From contig JASSKH010000022.1 in the NCBI GenBank assembly GCA_031763025.1, forward strand, positions 92,128 to 156,127: DNA of 64,000 bases, given 5' to 3'. Below are positions 54,484 to 63,988 of this stretch, piece after piece (positions within the stretch are counted from its first letter, which is position 1; each line of letters starts with the position of its first letter). Under the pieces are notes generated by a model. That model was not told the DNA's origin and searched no databases. It worked only from the letters and a program-made list of their open reading frames with translations. Source of the DNA: Macrocystis pyrifera (taxonomy: Eukaryota > Sar > Phaeophyceae > Laminariales > Laminariaceae). A program made the translations under genes and the position numbers.

Positions 54484-57400
54484 TGCGACTCTGCACGGGA
54501 CGTAATATGAAGCCTTTTTTTGTTTTGTTTTTTTTTTTTGTTTTTTTCCTGAAACATTCACACTGGTTTTGGCGTACAGGAAACGTTCTACTCCACGCAA
54601 AAACAAAATTGAGCCTCTGGCCAACTTCCAACACTTTTTTAAAGTGGTGGCAGGTACTACTACCGTACATAATGACGCGTGTTATTCCTAAGGGGCATGA
54701 CTTTTTTGGCCGAAAATATTGCTGACTGACGGAGCAGCTATCAATTATCGATACCGTTGCGCGATATCGTTTGGGTTTTTTGTAATATTTTTCGATATAA
54801 CAGTTAAGCCATGGCAAAAGCTCATCGGGTGTAGGGCTCCTGAAGTGGGGAGCCTCCGAAATTATCAGGTGCACGTCCATAAAAAAAAAAAAAATAGCAC
54901 ATGCATCGTAGTCACCAAAAGAAAAAATAAATACTATTCATAGGCGCGAATAAACGCCCCTCCCCACTTGGGATAAGCGTTGCCGATTTTTTCGAACAGG
55001 GTTGAGCTATGCCGCGTACGTACTCACGCGTGCACCTTAACTATCCATAAAAAGTAGACGAGACATGCGCAACCCGAAAGGATACCAAAAAAAGATACAT
55101 GAGGAGACAAGAAACAAAAAACAAAGCCCTCCCTCTCCTCCTCCTCCTCCTCCTCTTCCTCCTCCGCCCCACCTGCGGATAAGTTCGCAGCCGCCGCATC
55201 TCATCCTTGTCCTGGTCGCTGTTCCACTCGTAGAGGGGACACACCACCACGATGCCCATCTGCGGCACCTGCGGGGCCTCCAAGGCCTCGACAAGAGCCG
55301 AAACCTGAGACAACGTCGGCGTGACCAAAACAAAATACCCCGCGTCGCCACTCCCACCGCCTCCACCGCTCCCGCTTGCCCTGGGATAACTTCCGCGGGC
55401 TCCTCCGCTGGTCCCTCCGCTAGTCGCAACACCCGGGCTGGCTCCTCCGTCGCTTCTGCTGCTAGCTCCGCCGCCACCGCCGCTGACCCCGCCGAATCCG
55501 CTCGCTCCGCGGCCGCTTCCGCTTGCTCCTCCGAGACCACTGACGCCCCCGCTGGTTGCTCCGCTGATCGTAGCCCTTGCGGTAGCTCCGTCGCTTCTGC
55601 TCATTCCGCTGCTACCGCGGCTGATGATTGCACCCCCTGCCTCGTCCAATACGCCGCCATTGCATCCAATCCTCGCCAGCGCCGCCTCCGCCGGGGCCGA
55701 GTCTTCTTCCCCCCGCGCGAGTCGTCTCTCGCCGGAGGTGATTTCCGGGGAGGGGGGGAGCCCCCCGCTGGCGCGCTGCTTGGCGCTCACAAGGGCCTCG
55801 TCGTCGAGGCCCGCAACGGCGGTCTCCGCAGGAGGGTCCGGGGGAAAGATCCCGGTAGAAACGCCGCCGCTGCCGATCCCACTGTTGCCGCCGCCATCAC
55901 CATCCTCGCCCCCGGTGGCGGAGGACAGGTGAGACCCCTTCGGCCCCATACCACCATAACCTCCGTTCGGGGTCATTCTTCTCGCTCTCGGCCCCCCTCC
56001 CGCCCCGGCTCCCACCCGGCTCCCGCTCCCGCTCCCGTGCCCCCTCCCGCTGCCGCCGCCGCCGCCGTCGATGCCTTCACCGCCGCTATCGCGTTGCTGG
56101 TCGCAGAGGTCAGGGTGTCGGTGCCGCCGCCTCGCCCGCCCCTAAGCGACGCAGCGCGGGATTTTTCTACGATGGACTGAGCCACGTCGGCGTCGTCGGC
56201 GATGAGGAAGCCTACGTCTCCCTGCTTTGCCGTTTTTTTTTTTTTTTTTTTTTTTTTTGGGGGGGGGGGGAGAGTGCGCGTCAAGCACAGCAGGAACCGA
56301 AACGAAACGAGGGTGTGTTTTCGTTTGTGTGAATTGGATTTCAGACAGAACGAGGGAGACGAGCGCGGGGGGGGGGGGTACTTATTTGTTGCTTGCCTCG
56401 GTCGTTTGACAATTGGCCACGCATCCCTTTCGAGACGGAGCACCGGGGGGGGGGGTCCGGAATGAACGCGCACTGCTTGAATTTAGTGGCTCAGAAAAAC
56501 AGGGGGGAAGGGGGGCGGCGTCGGGGTCTTGCTTGTTGTTCAGAGGCGGATGAGAAACCAATGGCTCTGGGGGAGAGGGAAACTATGTACGTTTCCCTTC
56601 GGCTGAGACTATTGCGGAGCTGAAGCCACGAGCAGGTACAGTAGTGGTTCAGCGCGGCGCGGTTATATGGGGACGTGGCGGGACTTGTCATGGGCGCACA
56701 CGCACATCCTTGTTTTTTTTTGTTTTTGTTTTTATTGGTGTTTCCAGCGTCCCGCTTCGCCGTAACGGAGTATTTAGCGAGGGGAGAGAGAAATACGCAC
56801 GAGAGAGTTGAGAGACAGAACAGGAAAAAATAAATATATGCTGTCGACAACGTTTGGATTCGCGGAGCAAACAGTGTCTATCACCCGATTCCCGGCTCGC
56901 CAATCCGCCCCCGTCCGACAGTAGAAACCTCCGAGTTAACTTCTCAAGGCAACTTCTGAGGTAACTTCTGCGGCAGCTTCCAAAGGCACTTTGCTACCCA
57001 GCCATGACATCCCGCCGCCCTCATCTATTTCGTTGTACATGCATACTGCGCGCGGGATTTCAAAGGCTACATTCAATCGAAAACGTCGATCGAACCGCGA
57101 GGAACACGCGCCCTCAAGTCGGAGACTTCCGCCACTTGGGTTATATATTGACACGTAGCTATTCATAGCAGCTTAAAAGATCCCTACTAACATAAATATC
57201 ACATGTATAGTGGTGCTTCCAACTCTAAAATTACCAGGGCTGTTGACGGGTCATGACTCGACCCACGGGACGGGTCAGGAGGTCTTGGACATCTCACGGG
57301 TCGGGTCGGGTCAGGAGGTCTTGAAAATCTCACGCGTCGGGGTGGGGTTGGATTTGGTGACCCGATCCGACCCGACCCGGCCCGTCCCACGAGTTTTGGC

Positions 57401-59161
57401 CCGTCCCGTGGACACTAACGTTCCGTAGTTCGTATCATTCGCGATCGAGGTGTCAGACGCAGCTTGAAAAACGCGAGCATTGCCGATCAAAGTATTTGGT
57501 ATATCGAGTTCACAGCTCACGGGGTACTTTTTAGAGAAGAGCTTTTATTCTGCAGAAAAATAGTAAAACGAAACAAACAAAAAAACAAAAAAAACAAAAA
57601 ACAAGCAAACGGAGTCGCTCAGGACTGAGCCATGATTAATCGCCCGCACTCGTTCTCGTCACGTTTTACTTCGTACAACGATTATTATTTTCAAAGCTAA
57701 GTCGTGTACTGGTACACGCTGATGCACTCTTACGAAACAAAAACCTAAATTTGACTCTAATTTCGAGTGTTTAGTCCCCACAGCAGAAGATGTGAGGTCC
57801 TAAACCTCCCCTCTCTTGGAGTGCGTGTGGCAGCACCTGGGACACGATGTAGCCGGCGCCAGGGGGTGGAGCGTCACCCTGTCCTCCTCGCTGATTCCTA
57901 GCAGGATAACGCCGTGCTGTTCGAACATCTGCTGTACGAGCGCGCTGAATCCTCGACCGGCAAATACGCCGATAGAGACTACGTATATTTCTTCCGAGCG
58001 AGGAAAAAGAAGAACGAAAAGCCGAAAGGGCAACAGAAGGAGGAGCGGGACAGGGCAGGGCAGGGCAGGACAGCACACGACAGGACAGGACAGGACAGGA
58101 CAGGACAGGACAGGACAGGACAGGACAGGACAGGACAGGACAGGACAGGACAGGACAGGACAGGACAGGACAGGACAGGACAGGACAGGACAGGACAGGA
58201 CAGGACAGGACAGGACAGGACAGGACAGGACAGGACAGGACAGGACAGGACAGGACAGGACAGGACAGGACAGGACAGGACAGGACAGGACAGGACAGGA
58301 CAGGACAGGACAGGACAGGACAGGACAGGACAGGACAGGACAGGACAGGACAGGACAGGACAGGACAGGACAGGACAGGAAAGGACAGGACAGGACAGGA
58401 CAGGACAGGACAGGACAGGACAGGACAGGACAGGAACAACGAACAGACAGACAGAAAGTCAGTCAGATCACCACTCGTAATGAGTTATCAATACCTACGC
58501 ACATACAAAACACTACAGCATTGGACAAGCGGAGCACGTTCGCTAGACGAGAAACACGCGTTGAGTACCCCACACGAGTCCAATGACCAACACAAAATGA
58601 GCAAAACACATACGTCGTATATGTACGATACATACACGATAAATATATATGTATATACACTAACCATCCCTTTTGGGAGCCCAGGTAGTGACCCATCCCA
58701 ACAGTAGGGGCCTTCTATTCGACAATGTACCCGTCCGCGTAAACGCCTTCCATCCGACGTTACATCCGTTCTAGCGGGTATATTTTGCTCATGGAATTCT
58801 CACACACCGACAGTAGGAAAGGTATGTGGGCAATACAAACCATGTCCCCACCGCGCGCCTGCGGGTCTCTCGCGCCGAGCGCTGCTTGCGACCGGTGGTG
58901 TCTTTCTGTCTGCGACCGATGGTTGTATTTTAGGCCTAAGGCCCAGCGGGGTACAAGCGAGATGGGCATCATCCAACACTACTGTTACACAGCTTTCTTT
59001 CCGTCGTGTGCGCCCTCTCCCTCTCTCCCAACAACATCGGAGCGGCCGACTCCTCCGTACCGGTAGACGTTGTGAAAGGACTACTCACCTTTCCCAAGGC
59101 CGCAAGCGTACTCCTTTACCCAGGCGGGCACGTCGCTCTCCTCGTCTATCGACGCTGACAC
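50785..59161 (-). CDS. Slo/BK-type potassium channel, RCK gating-ring part
   Basis: Cytosolic domain of a tetrameric K+ channel gated by ligand binding to RCK1/RCK2. Exons (minus): 59161-59089, 57990-57837, 56221-55173, 54197-54012, 53121-52361 and 51018-50785, about 819 residues. RCK1: VPAWVKEYACGLGK, GVFAGRGFSALVQQMFEQHG, VTLHP..GYIVSQ, GDVGFLIADDADVAQSI. A Gly/Ser-rich linker of some 240 residues follows. RCK2: GYFVLVTPTLSQVSALVEAL, GIVVVCPLYEW, VVGPVTRRSLRAAGVKGARM, DADAETIGHLVEA, VPAVVELHDMTYRNHYEILV, LPETLLCQAFYNPAVIMIVE, then LMRYILREYDALPFGLLR and a final VMPLDKV. The order is that of BK channels. No acidic calcium-bowl cluster is visible. One base is missing in each of three exons (57862-57866, 55992-55997, about 52573); restoring one gives exact phase closure each time. 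The pore-bearing 5' exons lie past the right edge or in unrecognised sequence. Confidence 0.88.
51229..51265 (+). repeat. Poly(G) tract
   Basis: About 37 G in the last intron of the channel gene, 160 bp upstream of the LINE copy. Confidence 0.95.
51420..52268 (+). mobile_element. 5'-truncated LINE, plus orientation, C-tailed
   Basis: Co-linear with the better preserved minus-strand copy at 59805-60480. It holds the decayed end of the reverse-transcriptase ORF (many stops), then a 3' UTR with GTGGCCACAGGCGGCCAAAC, GGAGGTGTCTCTATTAGGAG and GGATGCGTGGTCAATGGTCA, and ends AACAAATGAGTAC + GCCCCCACCCCCCCCCCC. It sits in the intron between the last two channel exons. Confidence 0.82.
52330..52351 (+). 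repeat. Poly(C) tract
   Basis: About 22 C right at the 5' end (gene sense) of the intron after channel exon 52361-53121, 60 bp from the LINE tail. Confidence 0.9.
54213..54238 (+). repeat. Poly(G) tract next to a splice acceptor
   Basis: About 26 G (C on the coding strand) 16 bp upstream, in gene sense, of channel exon 54197-54012. Confidence 0.9.
54427..54484 (+). repeat. Poly(C) tract, about 54 nt
   Basis: One of the longest C homopolymers in the window, in a channel intron (54198-55172). No element terminus recognised beside it. A T/GTTTT-rich block follows. Confidence 0.95.
56236..56450 (-). mobile_element. T/G homopolymers and LINE tail fragment
   Basis: A T run and G run (56236-56270) lie just upstream, in gene sense, of channel exon 56221. 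Further right, a G run at 56369-56378 precedes GTACTTATTTGTTGCTTGCC and CACGCATCCCTTTCGAGACG (to 56444), the LINE terminus on the minus strand. Confidence 0.75.
56475..57230. other. Intron stretch, no feature recognised
   Basis: Part of the channel intron between 57837 and 56221. No exon or repeat family was identified in this part. Confidence 0.5.
57235..57405 (+). repeat. GGGTCGGGTC element, short copy
   Basis: GACGGGTCATGACTCGACCC, two units of CACGGGTCGGGTCGGGTCAG + GAGGTCTTGAAAATCT, and an inverted GACCCGATCCGACCCGACCC. Same family as 35540-36230. Confidence 0.75.
58076..58436 (+). repeat. (GGACA)n pentanucleotide satellite
   Basis: About 72 almost perfect ACAGG units in a channel intron. 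The long frames of repeated DRTGQ or SCPVL are products of the repeat. Confidence 0.97.
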
Positions 59162-59204
59162 CTGTCGCCCACGTGTTGCATTCGCGTTGCGTTCGCACGG
59201 GGCG

Positions 59205-59427
59205 GGGCGGGGCGGGTACACTCATCTAATGCATCACCGTAGTCGTGTGCGTGTGAGGGGTGTGCTCGATATCATGATAGGCCGTAGTCGTATGACCGTT
59301 GACCCTCGCATCCCTACAACTCCGGGACGGAGGACGTCGGGTTTTCACCGACCAGACAGACATTGCTTGCACCACGCGCGAAGCGTCGTGAGGTGTTGGG
59401 CGAGTCGCGTTAATAGTGTGTGTGTGT

Positions 59428-59476
<49 letters not shown>
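59205..59476 (-). mobile_element. C-tailed SINE-like copy beside poly(G)
   Basis: GGGCGGGTACACTCATCTAATGC opens the terminus on the minus strand. The body runs to 59415 (GTGAGGTGTTGGGCGAGTCGCG), then a (TG)n run and about 36 G (59441-59476). The terminus is partly duplicated (59217-59270). Confidence 0.8.
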
Positions 59477-59477
<1 letters not shown>

Positions 59478-61170
59478 ACTCATTTGTTGCTTTTCCTAGT
59501 CATCTGACCATTGTCCATGGTTCCCTTTCGAGACGGGGCGTACTCATTTGTTGCTTGCCTCAAGTCGTTTTGACCATTGACCGCGCATCCCTTTCGACTT
59601 TCGAGACCGAGCACCGCTCCTACTCCTGACAGAGGCACGCCTCTAACAGTCGGGCACTCATTGCGTTGTTTCCACACAACACAAAGCTGTTTTTTTTTTG
59701 CTGAATCTTGGTAGCGTGGGGGCGGGGGGGCGTACTCATTTGCTGCTTGCCTTAGTAATTTGATCATTGACCACGCATCTCTTTCGAGACGCAGCAGAGG
59801 GGGGGCGTACTCATTTGTTGCTTGATTTATTAATAGTCATTGGACCGTTGACCACGCATCCCTTTCGAGAGGGAGCACCGTTCCTAATCTTAATAGAGAC
59901 ACCTCCAACAAATGGGCGCTCAGTACGCCGTTTCCAAATATTGCATAGAAACTTTTTGCTAATCTTATCCCCTTCCTGTTTGGCCGCCTGTGGCCACACC
60001 GTCTATCTCCTAGGATAGCGGTCGTTTTCTCGTTGCTATCTAGTCCTCCATGTCACATTCGTCTATTCCCCTCATCTCTTCCAGCACATCCCGTTCCTCC
60101 CTGTACATTTCACATTCTCCTACTATGTGAGTTCTACTCTCTACTGCTTTGCCACACGGGCACATCTGTGCATCTACTTCTTCCTCCCGGCTACTGGTAT
60201 ACCTCTTTCTTCTTTCTGGCAGGTCCAGGTCCCCTACACGAAATCGCAGTTTCAGCGTTTTCGCGAAGTCCATTGGGTCGTGCAAATACGCTTTAATTTC
60301 TATTCCTCCGCTAAATTCCCCGTATACCTCCTAAGTGTTTTTCCGATTCCACCTTGTTTCTTAGCGCTAGCCTTTCCTTTTCTTTCTATTATTTCTTCTA
60401 CTTCCCAAACTTCCCGGCGGACATAGCCTCTTTTTGGTTTCCCCCTACATATCCTTTCATACTTTCTCAACTACGCCACCCCACCTTATTCCAGCTCGGC
60501 CTTTGGTTAGTTCTCTTATACAGCTCTATCAACCATGGCTGGCAACCTCTTTTTTGGCATGTTCCTTACTTTCTATTGCCATTTCAACTTTCTAATGTCT
60601 CTATTTGTCTTGAGTGGGTGTATTCCCAATTCTGCTCTTGATACTGTATTACTAGTCGTACTTGAGCATCCTAGGATTTTTTTGTAGCTGCTGTCATCTG
60701 TACTGATTTACGAGTTTCGTGTTCCCTTTCAATACTTCTCCTGCATATTCTAGCTTCGGTACTTTCACATTCATCAGGATACAACTCTTAATCCTAGTGT
60801 CAAGGTGCGAGTCTGCTGGGATCGCATCCATCTTGCCTACTTGTGCCTTACCCTTTCCTATTACTTTTGCTATATGTGTATCCCAAGAGCAGTCTTTTGA
60901 GATCTCTACGCCAAGGCACGTATACTGGTCTACGATCGGCGATTCATCTCATCCCACCATTTTACTGCTCTGTCAAATTCTTCCCTGTTATTCTACTTGC
61001 TGTGGTCTTGACCAACTGCTCCCATCCTTCTATTACCCTAGCTTCTGCATCATTCCTTTCTATATCGTTCCTTGTTGTACCTATTCTTTCCAACAGCTCG
61101 GAAAATTTATCTGCATTTTTGGCCATCGCTTCTTGGAACTCTTCCCGTTTCTCTCTTTCTAGAACAGAAG
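59477..61170 (-). mobile_element. 5'-truncated LINE with tandem C-tailed 3' ends
   Basis: Minus orientation. The body encodes, with scattered stops, an upstream helix-rich part (EEFQEAMAKNADKFSELLER), a reverse-transcriptase thumb-like part (LGCSSTTSNTVSRAELGIHP) and an intact C-terminal piece at 60285-60040 (LKLRFRVGDLDLPERRKRYT, then CPCGKAVESRTHIVGEC, a CxC...HxxxxC cluster). The RT catalytic core is absent. The 3' UTR ends at 59805 with ATGAGTAC and C-rich sequence. Three further terminal fragments follow (59797-59732, 59690-59537, 59535-59477), each ending at the same point. Confidence 0.85.
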
Positions 61171-61171
61171 G

Positions 61172-61208
61172 GGGTGGGGGGGGGGGGGGGGGGTGGGGGG
61201 GGGGGGGT
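61172..61208 (+). repeat. G tract at the LINE 5' boundary
   Basis: About 33 G interrupted by single T. On the LINE strand this is a C run directly before the truncated 5' end. Confidence 0.9.
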
Positions 61209-61494
61209 ATATAGCGAAGGAGAGCACCCGTTGAAAGCTATGCCAATGAGGGTACTATTTCTTTTTGAGATTCGCACGTTAGAAATACATACAACATAAC
61301 GAGGAGCTGCATACCTGGTAGCTCTCACCCCAGAAAAAAATGTTTCGGAGGGGAATAGAAAAAAAAAGCCAACCCGGAGCGTTGATGCAAGTACCGCTTG
61401 GTCTCCATATTCAGGCCTAAGCGGCGACGGCATTTTTGCAACAGAGTGGCGCTTCGTATATCCGCGCAACCCGACTTCAACACTTCCTTTCGCT

Positions 61495-61724
61495 AGGCTA
61501 GGCTAGGCTGGGCTGGGCTGGGCTAGGCAATATATATATATACCAGGTATACCAAAATTAAGCACACATATTCCATGAAAGTGGACAAAGGAGACTGCAA
61601 ACGTATCGGGCAGCTTGTATATGGGTATTCAGGCAGGGAGCCATATGGATCGGCAGCCGTTGGGGCCCAAACGTGGTACATATCTTCTGCCGTGGAATTC
61701 CAAGTAGCTGCATGCAGACAGGCA

Positions 61725-61759
<35 letters not shown>

Positions 61760-61760
61760 A
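61495..61760 (+). repeat. GGCTG and CAGG short tandem repeats
   Basis: GGCTAGGCTGGGCTGGGCTG at 61496-61527, a TA run at 61531-61542, and (CAGG)n at 61718-61760. No gene recognised between 61210 and 62500. Confidence 0.75.
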
Positions 61761-62506
61761 AGGAACCCCGCACGACAAATGTGTGTGATTTGGCATCGGT
61801 CGGTCAAGCGACGACGTTCATGTCGTTTTCCCTCGACGTTATATTTTCCTTCCTTTTCCTGTTTTTTTTCATCCCCGAGACAGCTATTTCCGGATGTAAA
61901 GAGCTTTGCGGTTCTTCACGCTCGGTTTTTATAAGTCACAGGAAAATTCGGCACGTAGCGCGATGGCCCGCCGTCTACACACCAATTTTCCCTGCCAGGT
62001 AATCGTAGTGGATAATTCGAAGCCTGTAAGCCCGATCAGCACGCCGATTTTTTTTTTGGAGATAGCACCCGAAACTTCGTATGGCAGTTGCCTCAACCAT
62101 TGACCAACAGGTTTATAAAGGGGACATGTTTCTTTTTTTCTTTTTTCTTCTTTTTTTGTCATGTTTTCTAAGATATAAACCGGAAAAGGGGGATTTTTAA
62201 CCGATATCTCCGGAAACAAAAAAGCAAAACAATAGACGTCCCCCTATCGAATGTCTAGACATGAGCGTTGTTAGTCACGTATAAACAAATCAGGCATTGG
62301 TGATTTGTAAAAACGGTGTGTTAATCCCTGTTTCGCCCATGTATCTTCCACTTACTTGAGTTTGTACATAATGGAGGGTCGCATTTGCGGTTGAAACTAT
62401 TTACGGCCAACGATTCAGAAAATATAGCAAAACCCGGCGCTTTCGTAGACCTTCGCGAACGTACCCATCAAGCGTTAGCGGGATAATGTTCGGTAGAATG
62501 TTATGC

Positions 62507-62617
62507 TACTACGGGGGGGTCCATAGTTAACAGGACCTATGGTATACATAAAAACCTATATATTTACCTATTTTTACTAACAAAATTTGGTCCCGTTAAC
62601 TATGGACCCCCGTAATA
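62507..62617. mobile_element. MITE-like element, TTACGGGGG family
   Basis: TACTACGGGGGGGTCCATAG and GTTAACTATGGACCCCCGTA, with TA flanks. Nearly identical in its core to 22657 and 32445. Confidence 0.87.
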
Positions 62618-62937
62618 CCAGATATATATAGTCTATTTGTGCCCAGCCAAAACGAGAAAAAAAAATACAGTTTTTGAAGAGTTTTGTGCCCCTTAAACAA
62701 CTCGATTTATTATGAGGAGCCAAATGCAAGAACATCGAAAAAGCGAAAACCAATCAGATTGTTGTTAAAGACGTGCAGAAGCGCAATAGTATGGTTGAAT
62801 AATAAAAGCAGGGTAGGCTTATATATCTCGTCGGCGTTCATGGGCTCTGACCGAGAAATTCCAAGTTAGATTATACACCAGAACAGCTACTAGCTCCCTC
62901 TCTGTGGCAAATCAGATCCGGGGTCACATAGCGGGCC

Positions 62938-62960
62938 CCCCCCCCCCCCCCCCTCCCCCC
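62938..62960 (+). repeat. C-rich tract
   Basis: About 16 C then CTCCCCCCTCCC. Between 62620 and 63590 I see no gene; 63085-63250 holds two diverged units of about 110 bp with TCGTAGTTTCCTCT and CGTTTTCGAAAACGAAAAA-like blocks. Confidence 0.6.
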
Positions 62961-63299
62961 TCCCATGGTGCGCGCCTTCATTTTTGTAGCGGGAAGAGTT
63001 TCATTCAGCATTTTCTCCCTGCGTCGACTCGCGTCGAAAGTCGTGCACATGCGATGGCGAGTTTCGTCAATCAAAACCGAAACGGCAGTTTTCGAAATCG
63101 AAAAAAACAGGGGCCTTTTTTTCCGAAGACGGCGGTTTTCGTAGAAAATGGTACACACCCCAGGTGCAAGTCGTAGTTTCCTCTTAGCGTCCGTTTTCGA
63201 AAACGAAAAAAGGCCTTGTATTCAACAAGCTGGCCGTTTTTCTTCCAGAAAATGGGATACATCCCAGGTAGTTAGTTTCCTCTCTACACCCTTCCAGAG

Positions 63300-63380
63300 C
63301 AAAAACTGAAGTCCCCATCTGGGGACAAACTACTTAGAATCTGGGCGTTTTGTCCCCTAAACGGAAGCGCAGTTCTTAAG
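63300..63380 (+). repeat. Unit of the GTCCCCAAAACGGGACTGCAG family
   Basis: CTGGGGACAAACTACTTAGA...TTTGTCCCCTAAACGGA matches the arms of the inverted repeat at 21480-21790. Confidence 0.55.
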
Positions 63381-63592
63381 GCGAAGTTTCCCTAAAACGA
63401 CGGATTTTCAGAAAACAAAAGAGGCTGCGAGGGCCGTGGTGAGACCTCTTGGCTTGACCGTCCCCACCCCAAACGCAGCATACATGTAGCAATAAGCCTT
63501 TCGGCGCGGGGATAGCGACGGTAAGCAGATCGTCGCGAGGGTTGAGTTCGCACCCCCACCGGGATGCGATCGTTTTTTTTTTTTCTCAGCGC

Positions 63593-63720
63593 TCTCGAAA
63601 CGTTTTTCGGAGGGCGGGAAGGGTTGCCGAAACGTTTTTCGGAGGGCGGGAAGGGTTGCCGACACCGATCGAGGCGTTCTTCCGGATAGATATCCGGTCG
63701 AGAGCCCTTCCGACACAACA
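63593..63720 (+). repeat. Direct repeat and third GGTCGAGAG-family copy
   Basis: CGAAACGTTTTTCGGAGGGC + GGGAAGGGTTGCC occurs twice back to back (63597-63660). It is followed by CGGATAGATATCCGGTCGAGAG and CCCTTCCGACA, as in 9440-9665 and 16320-16670. Confidence 0.65.
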
Positions 63721-63772
63721 TCCCACTCTTGTCCTCGAATACAAGGACTGCTTTCATTGAATATTACTATAC

Positions 63773-63880
63773 TGCTACGGAGGACCGTAGTAAATAGGAC
63801 CAAATATTGTTAGTAAAATAGGTAAAAATATAGGTTTTTGTGTGTACCGTAGGTGCTATTTACTATGGCCCTCCGTAATT
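63773..63880. mobile_element. MITE-like element, TTACGGGGG family
   Basis: CTACGGAGGACCGTAGTAAA and TACTATGGCCCTCCGTAATT terminal repeats. Confidence 0.8.
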
Positions 63881-63910
63881 AAGGCCTGTACGTTAAGGAG
63901 TAAGAGTGGA

Positions 63911-63988
63911 AATTTTGTTAGTAAAAATAGGTAAAAATATAGGTTTTTGTGTGTACCGTAGGTGCTATTTGCTATGGCCCACCGTAAC
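63911..63988. mobile_element. MITE-like element, partial duplicate
   Basis: TTTTGTTAGTAAAAATAGGT onward repeats the last 75 bp of the neighbouring copy (63773-63880) almost exactly, so it arose by local duplication. Confidence 0.8.

Noticed and set aside
55065-56180. 371-residue plus-strand frame rich in Ala, Ser and Pro
   Set aside because: It is the antisense of the channel exon 55173-56221, whose minus-strand product carries clear RCK motifs.
57771-58586. Long open frames of repeated DRTGQ / SCPVL (up to 256 residues)
   Set aside because: They are translations of the (GGACA)n satellite; the only real coding nearby is the channel exon 57837-57990 on the minus strand.
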